Assembly (NCBI GenBank): GCA_020073525.1
Contig: JAIQFA010000044.1
Location: forward strand, 1 to 40,606
Source of the DNA: Terriglobia bacterium
GTDB lineage: Bacteria > Acidobacteriota > Terriglobia > Terriglobales > Acidobacteriaceae
Length of the DNA: 40,606 bases
Direction of reading: 5' to 3'
Shown: positions 1 through 8,788 of the stretch, one piece after another
Layout: the number at the start of each line of letters is the position of its first letter
Numbering within the stretch: the first letter of the stretch is position 1
Translations under genes and position numbers: made by a program
The notes under the pieces: generated by a model
What the model was told of the DNA's origin: nothing
The model's input: only the letters and a program-made list of their open reading frames with translations
The model's database searches: none

Positions 1-323
1 TCCAGATATTCCTGGAAGAACGAGCCAAAATCGATTTCCTCGAAAGGATCCTTTTTCTCATCCGCGATGGTCGGACCCTCTTCGGGCGCGGTAGTCGCCT
101 TGGCGGCCAGACGGTCGCGTTCTTCTTCCTGGCGTCCGACATCATCGAGCAGGGGGATAGAATCTTCCAGCTCTTCCAGCACGGGATTCTCCACCATCTC
201 GGCATTGATCATGTCCTTGAGCTCGAGCTTGTTGAGCGCGAGCACGGAAACCATCTGCACGAGACCCGGCGTCAGAATCTGCCGCTGCGACAACTTGACG
301 TTCAGTTTGTGCTGAAGAAGCAC
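1..323 (-). CDS. rpoN: RNA polymerase sigma-54 factor RpoN, N-terminal part (cut by window edge)
   Basis: This is the first ~107 codons of sigma-54, running off the left edge. The start is GTG at 323, giving an N-terminus that reads (V)LLQHKLNVKLSQRQILTPG. This is the glutamine/leucine-rich Region I that binds the AAA+ enhancer-binding activator, and it continues with the typical ALNKLELKDMINAEMVENP segment. An acidic linker follows (EEERDRL to DEKKDPFEEIDF), as usual for Region II. A purine-rich GGGGAG lies about 12 nt upstream of the GTG. The gene follows lptB in the same direction; the order lptC/lptA-lptB-rpoN is conserved in many Gram-negative bacteria. A 74-bp heptamer hairpin separates lptB from rpoN and could partly uncouple the two. 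The core-binding and RpoN-box regions lie outside the window. Confidence 0.9.
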   Translation of the reverse strand, partial: MLLQHKLNVKLSQRQILTPGLVQMVSVLALNKLELKDMINAEMVENPVLEELEDSIPLLDDVGRQEEERDRLAAKATTAPEEGPTIADEKKDPFEEIDFGSFFQEYL

Positions 324-474
324 TCTTTTTCTCTACTCCCCTAGAATTTATTATTCCTCACTCGTTGGCCTGTACCCTGCCGTGTGTACTTCCGAGTGTG
401 GAAAATTTAGCTTCTCATGCACCGAGGTAGATCGAGTGAGCACGAAAGGTCAGGGTGCCCACGCCGAGGTAACC

Positions 475-548
475 AGTTCTCAGTTCCCGGTTCTCAGTTC
501 TCAGTAAAACCGGTTCTGCTGAGAACTGAGAACCGGGAACTGAGAACT
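475..548. repeat. Heptamer hairpin (GTTCTCA family), perfect 30-bp inverted repeat
   Basis: The left arm (475-504) and right arm (519-548) are perfect reverse complements over 30 nt, separated by a 14-nt loop. Each arm is a run of 7-nt units of the type GTTCTCA / GTTCCCG. It lies between lptB and rpoN, and the lptB stop codon TGA (548-550) overlaps its edge. Related copies occur at 11990, 13732, 24963 and 28878. A transcript would form a very stable hairpin, but there is no U-run after it. Confidence 0.9.
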
Positions 549-1276
549 CAAACTAGTGAGAAGCTTTCTCCCAAATACACCCGCCGTACCTCTGGGTCAC
601 TTCCTAACTCCTCCGGCGTACCGGAGCGGAAGATGCGGCCCTCGTTAATGATGTAGGCGCGATCCGTCACTGACAACGTCTCGCGGACGTTGTGGTCCGT
701 GATCAGAATCCCGATCCCGCTGGCTCGCAGATCAGAGATGATCTTCTGCAAATCCAAAACTGCAATCGGGTCGATACCCGAGAACGGCTCGTCCAGCAGA
801 ATGAAGGTCGGGTTGATACAGAGCGACCTCGCAATTTCGACCCGCCTCCGCTCCCCGCCCGACAACGCATACCCGCGATTCTGCCGGATGTGCTCCAATC
901 CCAACTGGTCAATAAGCTTCTCCGCCTTTTCCCGGCGTTCATGCCAGGAAATCGGCTGGACTTCCAGCACGGCCAGGATGTTCTCCTCAACCGTCAGTTT
1001 CCGAAAGACCGAAGCTTCCTGAGGGAGATAGCTGATACCGTACTGGCGCGCCCGTAAGTACATGGGAACGCTAGTGATATCTTCGTCGTCGTACAACACC
1101 CTGCCTGTGTCGGGAGGAACCAGACCTACGATTGCATAGAAGGAGGTGGTTTTTCCGGCGCCATTCGGTCCCAAAAGGCCAACTACTTCGCCCTGCAGAA
1201 CCTGGAGGCTGACTCCGTTTACTACGCGTCGGCCACGATAGGATTTCCCAATTTCGTCGGTGGCCAGCGTGTGCAT
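548..1276 (-). CDS. lptB: LPS export ABC transporter ATP-binding protein LptB
   Basis: LptB is the cytoplasmic ATPase that powers extraction of lipopolysaccharide from the inner membrane by LptFG and its transfer to the LptC-LptA bridge. The 242-residue protein has the usual family length. It shows Walker [10 protein letters not shown] near residue 36, a Q-loop ([13 protein letters not shown]), the signature [13 protein letters not shown], Walker [14 protein letters not shown] and the H-loop ITDHNVRE. The RRVEIAR variant and SGIDP are typical of LptB rather than of amino-acid transporters. The ATG at 1276 follows directly on the TAA of the upstream lptC/lptA gene (1277-1279), so translation is probably coupled. 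The last codons and the TGA run into the edge of the heptamer hairpin at 475-548, which suggests that the repeat's arrival reset the exact C-terminus. Confidence 0.95.
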   Translation of the reverse strand: MHTLATDEIGKSYRGRRVVNGVSLQVLQGEVVGLLGPNGAGKTTSFYAIVGLVPPDTGRVLYDDEDITSVPMYLRARQYGISYLPQEASVFRKLTVEENILAVLEVQPISWHERREKAEKLIDQLGLEHIRQNRGYALSGGERRRVEIARSLCINPTFILLDEPFSGIDPIAVLDLQKIISDLRASGIGILITDHNVRETLSVTDRAYIINEGRIFRSGTPEELGSDPEVRRVYLGESFSLV

Positions 1277-3568
1277 TTATCGTGCCACTTGCGTCCTAGT
1301 GACGGTGGGGGATGTCTGTTTTCCTTCTACGAGCACCCTATCATCGTGTCTGTAGAAAGTCAACGAATCGCCCGTAATTTTGCCCCGTTCGGCATCAAAA
1401 ATGCTAGGCGGTCCGCCCGTCAGGACGAACTTGTCCTCGGCAGCGGTATACACCAGCCGCTCCCCAGCCGCATGCCTCGTCGGCTGCGTGATCACCACCT
1501 TGCCCTCCGCCACGATCCGTTCCACTTGACCGGGCATTCCCGGACCCGGCGCGGTTCCCAACTGGCTCCGCGGCATCAGAAATACCGTCATCTGTTGCCC
1601 CGTCAGCGTGGCGTCGGACCCTTTGGCAGTGACTCCGCCATCCAAAACGATTTTTCGCTCCGCATCGGCGTAGATCAGCTTCGCCGATGTGATGTTGACC
1701 GGAGTTACTTTCCCGTTCTTGTCTACCTGCACCAGCGCCGTTGAAACTGACTGGGCCGCGCTCCCCTGCGCCAGCAAAGATCGTTTGTCGCGATCAAATT
1801 GCAGCGTGGGTGCCTCCACTACGTTCGCGTTCTGCCACAAGCGGGCATCGCCCGTGTACACCGCAATGGCCGGGGAACGATGAGCCGTCATACTTCGGCT
1901 GCTCACGTGAATCGGATCGGAAGCGGCGAGCATGCCGCCGTCCGGTTGGGCCTTCAGATTGGAGTATGTGCTCTTGACGTTGCCCTCGGCCATGGCATCG
2001 CCGATCGCCCGGTTCATGCGAATCGTCTGGGCCGTTGTCGTCATGCCGTTGTCCACCACCCGAGGGGATCCACTCAGCACCAGCATCTGATCGGCAACCG
2101 TGTATTCCCCTCGTTGCGCCCAAGCCCTTTGTGGGCCATCGACATAGGCGATACCACCGGACTGGGCGATGGACGCGACGCCGCCCTCTGGACGGAAAAC
2201 GACATCGAGCATCTGGCTGGTCGATATTCGCTCGGACTGTCCCGGCACAATAGCAATTTTGCCACTGACAATTTTGGCGTCCGGCTCCCCATGCAGGGTG
2301 GCCAAACGATTCTTCTCCGTGAATCTTGCCGTGAACTTTGCCGCCGTGACCACCGTCTTCTGATTCGCACCCGGCTGCGTGATCACGATCTGCGGCGGTC
2401 CGCTGGTCTCGGCACGCTCCAGCAGGCGGCCGCCTTTCACGATGAAATCCATGGCGGGGGCGGTCATCTCGATATCTTGCGCGCCGCTCCCACCCGGTGA
2501 TGACGACGCCACCAACGCTCCACCAACGCTCGAACTCTTTTTCTGCGAAAGACGAACGCGATCTTCGGCGTGAACGGTTTCCAGTTGCTGCTGCCCGGTA
2601 AAATGCAGCGTCATTCGTCCGGCGGAAGCCTCGGCGGGTTGCTCGCCCTGGCTGGCGAGTTGCACGTTGCCGCTGAGAACGGCCTGGGTGAGTTGATTTC
2701 GCGTGCCCGTCAAGAACAGTTCGGCGCGGTCCGAATGCGCGTGGGCGTCGGAGTGGCCATGGACCTCGCTCTCCACATTGCCTTCGGCAAGAATGCGGTC
2801 GACGGTGTTGTCGTCGCGCAGGAAGAACGTCGCGTGGTCGGATTGGAGTTGCTGGCGCTCCCGAGTCAGGCGCACGTCGGTGAGCACGACCTGCCGGGGC
2901 TCTTTCGAGATCAGGCCTTGATCCGCATTCAGACGGACCGGTTGCGGCCTGGTGACCACCAAAGCAACCGCCGACAGCAGATTCATCGTGCCTGTTTTAG
3001 CCACATATTGAATGCCCACCGCCGAACCGGAGGCCTGCGGCGTTTGAAACACGACCTTCCCGCTCGCGGAAGCATCGCCCGTGTTCTTGTTGAAGACCAG
3101 TCCGTTGGTTTCCAGATGAATCGGGTCTCGCGTCTGCTGGGGAGGCGACTGGTCCGAATGTTTGAGCCCCTCGGGATTCGCTTCCAGGTCGATCAGGACC
3201 GTACCCTTCGCGCTGACATTGCCTGTTGCGGGGTCGTACTCGAAGTCATCCCCCGTGATCTGATCGAAACGGCCAGAGTCCTTGCCGTAGATGACGATCT
3301 TGACGTTATGCAGCGCGGCCCGCCCGCCGCCTTTGAACTGGACCGCCTTGGAGGCGCTCACCGTAAACAGAGTGCGGCCTTCCATGGATTTGGAGATGGA
3401 AAAGCCCTCGGCGGTCTGCTGAATGTCGAGGCCGATTTTTGCGGGAATGTCGTGGGCAGTGTTGCGTACCCGGTATCGCGCGTAGAAATACATCCCGGCC
3501 ACCGTCGCAATCATCAAAATCGCGCCCAAGGCAAACCAACGGCGCAGCCGTGTGACTTGAGAGGCCAT
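1277..3568 (-). CDS. Fused LptC-LptA LPS transport protein
   Basis: The 763-residue protein has a short basic N-terminus, one membrane helix at about residues 11-31 (WFALGAILMIATVAGMYFYA), and then a long periplasmic part rich in short beta-strand repeats. The first ~200 residues after the helix resemble LptC. The rest contains several OstA/LptA-like segments with recurring patterns such as VDRILAEGNVESEV, LTQAVLSGNVQLAS and VERIVAEGKVVITQPTRHAAGERLVYTA. Separate LptC and LptA are each about 190 residues, so this looks like a fusion with extra OstA repeats that could span much of the periplasm. Its position directly before lptB, with no gap between TAA and ATG, supports the role. Known: LptC receives LPS from LptBFG, and LptA carries it to LptD. 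Inferred: both roles reside in this one chain. Confidence 0.85.
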   Translation of the reverse strand: MASQVTRLRRWFALGAILMIATVAGMYFYARYRVRNTAHDIPAKIGLDIQQTAEGFSISKSMEGRTLFTVSASKAVQFKGGGRAALHNVKIVIYGKDSGRFDQITGDDFEYDPATGNVSAKGTVLIDLEANPEGLKHSDQSPPQQTRDPIHLETNGLVFNKNTGDASASGKVVFQTPQASGSAVGIQYVAKTGTMNLLSAVALVVTRPQPVRLNADQGLISKEPRQVVLTDVRLTRERQQLQSDHATFFLRDDNTVDRILAEGNVESEVHGHSDAHAHSDRAELFLTGTRNQLTQAVLSGNVQLASQGEQPAEASAGRMTLHFTGQQQLETVHAEDRVRLSQKKSSSVGGALVASSSPGGSGAQDIEMTAPAMDFIVKGGRLLERAETSGPPQIVITQPGANQKTVVTAAKFTARFTEKNRLATLHGEPDAKIVSGKIAIVPGQSERISTSQMLDVVFRPEGGVASIAQSGGIAYVDGPQRAWAQRGEYTVADQMLVLSGSPRVVDNGMTTTAQTIRMNRAIGDAMAEGNVKSTYSNLKAQPDGGMLAASDPIHVSSRSMTAHRSPAIAVYTGDARLWQNANVVEAPTLQFDRDKRSLLAQGSAAQSVSTALVQVDKNGKVTPVNITSAKLIYADAERKIVLDGGVTAKGSDATLTGQQMTVFLMPRSQLGTAPGPGMPGQVERIVAEGKVVITQPTRHAAGERLVYTAAEDKFVLTGGPPSIFDAERGKITGDSLTFYRHDDRVLVEGKQTSPTVTRTQVAR

Positions 3569-3596
3569 CAGAGGCTAGTGTAACGCGTGAACCGGG

Positions 3597-3690
3597 ACTC
3601 CCAGCCCCGGGGGAAACCGAGCAGAGCCCAGCGCTTCAGCGCTGGCGGAAAGTGGAAAAGTAGTTCAAGTCCCGGAGGGACGACCCAGCT
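3597..3690. repeat. REP-like palindromic intergenic repeat
   Basis: This spacer between two minus-strand genes holds a perfect hairpin with an 8-bp stem and 2-nt loop (3628-3645, CCAGCGCT/AGCGCTGG). It is flanked by short GGGAC/GTCCC pairs (gggactccc at the left, gtcccggagggac at the right). Its style matches the repeats near 15438, 25824 and 34608. Confidence 0.65.
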
Positions 3691-3696
3691 CTCACA

Positions 3697-4317
3697 CTAA
3701 GCCCGCCGCACCAGCGTCCCCGCCAGCAGATCGTGTAGCCCCTGTTTGCGCTCGGTCAGTCCAACCATGATGAAACCGATACACAGGAACATCCCGGAAA
3801 GCCACTTTGCAAAATGCCTTCCTGTCGCTCGCTCGAATGAGATTCGGTTGCCGTTGAGATCGGTCACTTTCATCCCACAGATCATCTTTCCCAGCGTCGC
3901 CTGGTACGACGAGCTTTCCATGAAAGCTTCGTATAGCCAGGAACCAAAAACCAACAAGATGAGGACGACACCGCCACCCAGGAGATGAAGTCCACGGTGC
4001 GGCATCCCACTCATCGTTCCTGCGAGCCCGAGACCGCCGAAAATCATGCCGACCGGAGCCACCACAACCCGCACGATGATGGCATCAATGATGGCGGCAA
4101 CTACGCGGATCCAGAATCCCCCATAGCCGGCCCCCGCCATTCCCGTAGTTATCTGAGACGGAGGCGCTGGGGTTGCATAAGGCGGGACGGCCGTAGGCAA
4201 TGCCGCGGGCGTAGCGGCGGCCGGCGATGGGTTCGTGGGCGTTCCGCAGCGGCTACAGAATTGAGCGCCAGCGGTATTTTGCGCGCCGCACTTGTTGCAG
4301 AAGAAGGTTCCGTTCAT
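3697..4317 (-). CDS. Zinc-ribbon RDD-family membrane protein
   Basis: The protein is about 206 residues. The N-terminus carries a four-cysteine zinc ribbon (FFCNKCGAQNTAGAQFCSRCG, two CxxC pairs), followed by a Pro/Ala linker and an RDD domain with hydrophobic segments (GFWIRVVAAIIDAIIVRVVV, LLGGGVVLILLVFGSWLYEA, LSGMFLCIGFIMVGL). The motifs ATLGKMICGMKVTDLNG and ERKQGLHDLLAGT are typical of RDD proteins. The ATG at 4317 is preferred; an in-frame GTG at 4326 would add three residues, and neither has a clear Shine-Dalgarno. RDD proteins are small inner-membrane proteins, some linked to ion exchange; the substrate cannot be told here. It is followed by palindromic repeats. Confidence 0.85.
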   Translation of the reverse strand: MNGTFFCNKCGAQNTAGAQFCSRCGTPTNPSPAAATPAALPTAVPPYATPAPPSQITTGMAGAGYGGFWIRVVAAIIDAIIVRVVVAPVGMIFGGLGLAGTMSGMPHRGLHLLGGGVVLILLVFGSWLYEAFMESSSYQATLGKMICGMKVTDLNGNRISFERATGRHFAKWLSGMFLCIGFIMVGLTERKQGLHDLLAGTLVRRA

Positions 4318-4377
4318 GCCCGGCACTATAAGAGTTTTGCCGGAAACTGTAAAGCCTGGTAACGGTTGACAAGCAAA

Positions 4378-6768
4378 CTAGAATCGTTCATCCAACACGA
4401 TTTGCCCGACGATGGTCTCCAATTCCTTCTGCACCTGCCCCTGCCTGCCATCAAGATCTTCTTTCTCTTTTCGCAGAGCGGCGAGCCGGTCTTCCTGCGA
4501 ATCCAGCTCGCGAGTATAGCGCTGGATTAGGGCGCGTTCCTCAGCACTGCCCTTCAGCGCCTTCATATTCTCGCGCAAGCGTCCTTGGTCTTTTTCGATG
4601 GCATCCATCTGCCGCTTACGTTCCGAAGACTGGCCTTCGAGCTGGGCGATGTCATTCTTCTTTTGCAGCACTCGCTGCATCGCATCTTTGAGCGCGGGCG
4701 TGATCCGGTTGTCAGCGACAAGCAGAGTCAATCGCTTGGCCTGCTCATCCTCAAGGCTGGCGAGTTCGTATCGTGTGTCCTGCGGGCTGTACTCCTCCAC
4801 GAGAAGCTCACCCGACTTGCCAGCTTCGACCCGCACGCGGAAGCGATAGAAGTTCGCCGTGGTCTCTTCTGGCTTCACGCCGTCCACAAGTTTCCAGCCA
4901 CTGCGAACCGGGTATTCCACGACCAACTGGCGGGGCATGGTATCGGCATTGCGGATCACAAACTTGTGCGTCGAACGCAATTCCTGGGTCGCGATCAGGA
5001 TGCCCTTCGTCATGCGGACCCGGCTCACCGGCTTTTCTTCCTCTTGTGTGCGATCGGCGATATGTACCGCCGGATCGGCCGCGTAGGAAATCAGCCGCCG
5101 CTCGTCAGGATGAATCGTCTCCAGCACGCCTTCGCCGGCAAATGCGTCGGCGTCGATCAGATTGAAGGATCCACCATCCAGCGTTAGCCCGCTCGTATTT
5201 TTGATCCAGAGCGCCCGCAACACATTGCTTGACCCGGCTGTCCAGAGCGTGACTTTCTCGGCCTCGATCTTCGACTGCAAAATGGGCACGAGTGCCGACT
5301 GGTTCTTGCCAATCGTGATTTTCTGCTTGAGCTTGTACTCGAAATTGTCGCCCAGTCCCTTGGCCTCGGCTTCCGGCTCTTCACCTTCGGCGTAGCTTCT
5401 TATCGAAGAAATCTCCGAGTTCTCCGTTTGCACGGTGGGGGATGCCGCTGTGACCTGCACCTGCTCCGCAGTACTCCCCAACTCCAACCGCGCATCAATC
5501 TCGTTCATGCGGTCCACGCCAAGATAAAAACTAGTTAGCTGAAAGCGCTTGAAACCAGGGAAATCCACAAAAAGCGCGGAATTCCCACCTTGAATGTTGT
5601 CAAAGCGGTACAGGCCTTGCGCATTGGTTGTGGTGTTTTGAGAGGCGCCCGTTTCTTCGTTTCGGACCGTAATGCGCGCATTGGAGATAGCGGCCCCGCT
5701 AGGGTCCCGGACGAATCCCTGCAGGCCCGTAAGGGGACCGGTCCCGCTAATTACTCCGGCGTTGAGACCCACGAGGTCGGTGACGTTACGGCCACGAATC
5801 GCCGCTTCGTGCGTCTGCGGCGTCAACTGCGCCAACTCCGGTAGAGCGACCTCTGGACGCCGCACGTAGTACGGCTGCGAGATGTTCTGCACGAACGATT
5901 GCGGCGCCCCGGCCACGAGCGACAACGTCACGTCCGTCCAGTCTTCTCCAATCGTGTTGTCCACCACCGCCCAGCCCTGAAGCAGCGGTTTGTCTCCCGG
6001 TTTCTCGGGCAGCAGTATGCGGTATGTGCTTTTCCAGACCGGCACTTCGCTGATGTAGCTGACGAAGATCTCGCGGTCCCCAGACCCGGTAGCAGTCAGA
6101 GTCATGCGGCGCACGTCGGCGGCGCGAGACGATCCGATCAGGTTCATATACCGGCCGACTTCTTCATTGAGATCACGTTCCGCCAGACGGACGCTGGTAG
6201 CAGGTGTCAGTTCGAACGTGCGCAATTCTCCGGCATCGCCGACTAGCGAAAATTCGGTTACATCCGTGAAGTTTCCGCGAGCATCCTGCTTCCTGCTTTT
6301 TTCGACGCTCAACAGCCGTCCCGTTGCCGACGTGGTTCCGCTGCGCACTTCCACCCGCGCTCCCCGTAGCGCGCTCAGGAAATCGGCATTGGTGGTTTGG
6401 AGGCCGAAGGGCAGACGCAGCGACTTGAGCCGTTCGCTGAGCGGCGCGGTCGAGTTGTACCGGACAGAACTAACGCGCCCGTCTCCCATATCCACTGCGG
6501 TCAGGGATTTCAGCACATCGTTCAATTGCCCGGTGGTGAAATCAATTCTGAGATCTTGTGTGCCATGTACCCGAGCCGTGTGCTCGAAATAGCCAATCCC
6601 GTTCTTGTAGAGGACAACGCGCTTTACTGGCAAGCGGGCGGCCGAATCTGGCGTTTTCTCCACACCTTGCGCAACAACCGGTGCAGTCTTGGCTGCGGGC
6701 TTCTTTTGAGCGAAACAAGGAAGAACGAGCAGAACCACGAGGAGGAAAACTCGCGTGGGTCGGAACAT
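4378..6768 (-). CDS. Exported DUF4139-type protein with inserted carboxypeptidase-regulatory-like domain
   Basis: The 796-residue protein starts at the ATG at 6768, preceded by AAAGG at good spacing; an upstream in-frame TTG at 6786 is less likely. A signal peptide (FLLVVLLVLPCFA) directs export. Residues ~50-320 look like the N-terminal half of the DUF4139 (mucoidy-inhibitor-like) family: RVVLYKNGIGYFEHTARV, then FVSYISEVPVWKSTYRILLP and GWAVVDNTIGEDWTDVTLSL. At about 345-450 a carboxypeptidase-regulatory-like domain is inserted (GFVRDPSGAAISNARITV, TTNAQGLYRFDNIQGG, VQVTAASPTVQTENSEIS), of the type that opens acidobacterial TonB receptors. The DUF4139 part then resumes (IRNADTMPRQLVVEYPVR). 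A coiled coil occupies roughly the last 110 residues. The function is unknown; it is probably an envelope surface or assembly factor. Confidence 0.8.
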   Translation of the reverse strand: MFRPTRVFLLVVLLVLPCFAQKKPAAKTAPVVAQGVEKTPDSAARLPVKRVVLYKNGIGYFEHTARVHGTQDLRIDFTTGQLNDVLKSLTAVDMGDGRVSSVRYNSTAPLSERLKSLRLPFGLQTTNADFLSALRGARVEVRSGTTSATGRLLSVEKSRKQDARGNFTDVTEFSLVGDAGELRTFELTPATSVRLAERDLNEEVGRYMNLIGSSRAADVRRMTLTATGSGDREIFVSYISEVPVWKSTYRILLPEKPGDKPLLQGWAVVDNTIGEDWTDVTLSLVAGAPQSFVQNISQPYYVRRPEVALPELAQLTPQTHEAAIRGRNVTDLVGLNAGVISGTGPLTGLQGFVRDPSGAAISNARITVRNEETGASQNTTTNAQGLYRFDNIQGGNSALFVDFPGFKRFQLTSFYLGVDRMNEIDARLELGSTAEQVQVTAASPTVQTENSEISSIRSYAEGEEPEAEAKGLGDNFEYKLKQKITIGKNQSALVPILQSKIEAEKVTLWTAGSSNVLRALWIKNTSGLTLDGGSFNLIDADAFAGEGVLETIHPDERRLISYAADPAVHIADRTQEEEKPVSRVRMTKGILIATQELRSTHKFVIRNADTMPRQLVVEYPVRSGWKLVDGVKPEETTANFYRFRVRVEAGKSGELLVEEYSPQDTRYELASLEDEQAKRLTLLVADNRITPALKDAMQRVLQKKNDIAQLEGQSSERKRQMDAIEKDQGRLRENMKALKGSAEERALIQRYTRELDSQEDRLAALRKEKEDLDGRQGQVQKELETIVGQIVLDERF

Positions 6769-6841
6769 AAACACGCCTTTCTTCAACGACAGGAGAGGGA
6801 GTATAGCACCGGACTCATTCGCGATTCAGTGACATCCCGGC

Positions 6842-8710
6842 TCAACTACTGCGCACCACATCGCGCAAAGTCAACTCGAGTCCGCCGAATTCGGGATGGT
6901 CGTTCATGCCGAGCGAGTAGGCAATGTCCAGACGGTCTCCGGCCAGCAACTGCAACCTGTCGCAGGATTCCTTCAGGCCCCAGCCCATCGCTTTGAAGGC
7001 AACATTGTCGCGCCAGGAAGGTTGTGTGGTGGCGGGGCTTTGCCCCGCCAAGGCGGGGCGGAGCCCCGTCTCCACACTATCGGGGTGGCAGCGGGGGTTG
7101 AAGTCTTGCGCCGGAGCGTTCGTCCCATTGACGGCCGGTGCCACCCGCAGCCGTACATGTTTGTCTTTCACCGCCTGCGGAGGCGCCATCAGCCGAACCG
7201 CTCTTGCGGCGAAAGTAGGCTCCCGATTTTCCATCCCGAAAGGTTCCAATAAAACCAGCGCCTGATGAAGTTCGGGCGTGACTTCTCCAAGCGGCAGCTC
7301 CCGATCGAACTCAAGCTGCGGTTCGAAATCGGCGGGAGTGAGCCGGGCACGCGCGTAGCCATCCAGATGCTCGCGCAGCTTTTCGACATTGGCACAGGGC
7401 AGGGCAAAGCCAACCGCGTGCGCGTGTCCGCCGTAGCGAGAAAACAGCTCGGGACACGATTCGAGCGCGTGCAGTAGATGAAATGCCGGAATCGACCGTC
7501 CCGACCCGTGCGCTTCATCGCCCTCACGCGAAATGATCAGCGTCGGCCGCCCGTGGCGTTCCACCACCCGCGACGCCGTAATGCCAATTACGCCGCGATG
7601 CCAGCCCTCGCCATCCACGACCACGCAATAGGCTTCGCGCAAGGCCGGCTCCTCCTCCAGACGGCGCTCGATGTTGTCCATGATGCGGCGCTCTTCTTCC
7701 TGGCGCTCGGCGTTCAGGTTATCCAGGCGGCCGGCAATCTGTCGGGCACGCTCCACATCTTTCTCGTTGAAAAGATCGACTACGTCGCGGGCCACGTCCA
7801 TTCGTCCGGCGGCATTCAAGCGCGGTGCAATGCGGAAGGCGACTTCAGTCGCGGTCAGCGCCCGCCCGTCGCCGAGTTTCGCAACTTCCAGCAGAGCCTT
7901 CAGCCCGACGTTCACTGGACGGCGCAGTCCCTGCAATCCGAGCTTCGCGAAGACACGATTCTCGCCCAGCAATGGCACGGCATCGGCAATGGTCGCGATG
8001 GCCACGACCTTCATGAACGACATCAGCAGGCGCAACTGATCTTTCGTATCCAGCCGCCGCTGCATCAATCCCTGGGCCAGCTTGAAAGCCACGCCCGCGC
8101 CGCACAAATATTTGCAGGGATAGTCGCAGCCTTCCTGGTTTGGATTCACCACAGCCAGAGCCTGCGGAACGCCATCCGTTCCCGGCAGGTGATGGTCCGT
8201 GACGATCAAGTCCACGCCGGTGCGCCGCGCAGTTTCGGCGGCGGCGAAGGCGCGGATGCCCGTGTCCACGCTGATGATTAGCCGTACGCCGTCGGCCGCC
8301 GCGCGCTCGATGACTTCGTCGCGCATGCCATAGCCTTCGCGGATGCGATGCGGCACATGAAAATCAGCCGCTCCGCCACAAAGTTCGATGGCTGTCTTCA
8401 GAATGACGATCGCCGTGGTGCCGTCCACGTCGTAGTCGCCGTAAATAAGAACCTTCTCTTTGCGCTCCAATGCCGCTTCCAGCCGATCCAAAGCGAACTT
8501 CATGCCGCTCATGCGCAGCGGGTCGTGAAGGTCGCCGAGGTTCGGCGAAAGAAAATGGGCAGCCGACTCTGGTTCATCGATCCCACGGCCGACGAGCAGA
8601 TCGGCAAGTACGGACAACGCAGCAGGAGAGATTTTCAGCTTGGAATCGTGCAGAGCCGCTTCGAGAACTCTGGCCTTCGGAGAATTCAGCGGATTGGAGA
8701 TCCATCGCAT
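6842..8710 (-). CDS. recJ: Single-stranded-DNA-specific exonuclease RecJ
   Basis: RecJ is the 5'-3' ssDNA exonuclease of recombination and mismatch repair. The 622-residue protein has the DHH domain motifs VLIYGDYDVDGTTA, SVDTGIRA and VTDHHLPG, then LCGAGVAFKLAQ, the coiled linker, and the DHHA1 motif HRGVIGITASRVVERHGRPT followed by GSGRSIPAFHLL and RYGGHAHAVGFAL. The metal-binding Asp and His residues appear intact. The ATG at 8710 fits the family start. Between RLRV and NVAFKAMGWG, in the C-terminal OB-fold region, about 46 residues are encoded by palindromic repeat DNA (7022-7146). The extra segment makes the protein longer than E. coli RecJ (577 aa). The reading frame stays open through it, so the enzyme is probably still made. 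Confidence 0.95.
   Translation of the reverse strand: MRWISNPLNSPKARVLEAALHDSKLKISPAALSVLADLLVGRGIDEPESAAHFLSPNLGDLHDPLRMSGMKFALDRLEAALERKEKVLIYGDYDVDGTTAIVILKTAIELCGGAADFHVPHRIREGYGMRDEVIERAAADGVRLIISVDTGIRAFAAAETARRTGVDLIVTDHHLPGTDGVPQALAVVNPNQEGCDYPCKYLCGAGVAFKLAQGLMQRRLDTKDQLRLLMSFMKVVAIATIADAVPLLGENRVFAKLGLQGLRRPVNVGLKALLEVAKLGDGRALTATEVAFRIAPRLNAAGRMDVARDVVDLFNEKDVERARQIAGRLDNLNAERQEEERRIMDNIERRLEEEPALREAYCVVVDGEGWHRGVIGITASRVVERHGRPTLIISREGDEAHGSGRSIPAFHLLHALESCPELFSRYGGHAHAVGFALPCANVEKLREHLDGYARARLTPADFEPQLEFDRELPLGEVTPELHQALVLLEPFGMENREPTFAARAVRLMAPPQAVKDKHVRLRVAPAVNGTNAPAQDFNPRCHPDSVETGLRPALAGQSPATTQPSWRDNVAFKAMGWGLKESCDRLQLLAGDRLDIAYSLGMNDHPEFGGLELTLRDVVRSS
7022..7146. repeat. Palindromic repeat cluster lying in frame inside recJ
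   Basis: There is a perfect 8-bp hairpin with 3-nt loop at 7031-7049 (GGCGGGGC/GCCCCGCC), followed by a second GGGGC-GGA-GCCCC hairpin and GTCTCCACAC. Outer GTGTGG/CCACAC arms enclose both. An 8-bp inverted pair GGGTGGCA/TGCCACCC (7083-7090 and 7139-7146) brackets the rest. The AGACGGGGC core resembles the intergenic GAGACGCGG repeats at 10053, 21155 and 23280. Read on the minus strand it codes about 46 extra RecJ residues. Confidence 0.75.
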
Positions 8711-8788
8711 GCGGAGAACAGAGACTAATTCAGAAGGCGGGGAAATTTCAGAGTCACGAGAATTTCGAGGACCAACCTCTGCGTTCGG

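Noticed and set aside
2570..3583. 337-codon open frame opposite the LptC/LptA gene
   Set aside because: It is a high-GC shadow of a well-supported gene on the other strand, with no domain pattern and no ribosome-binding site.
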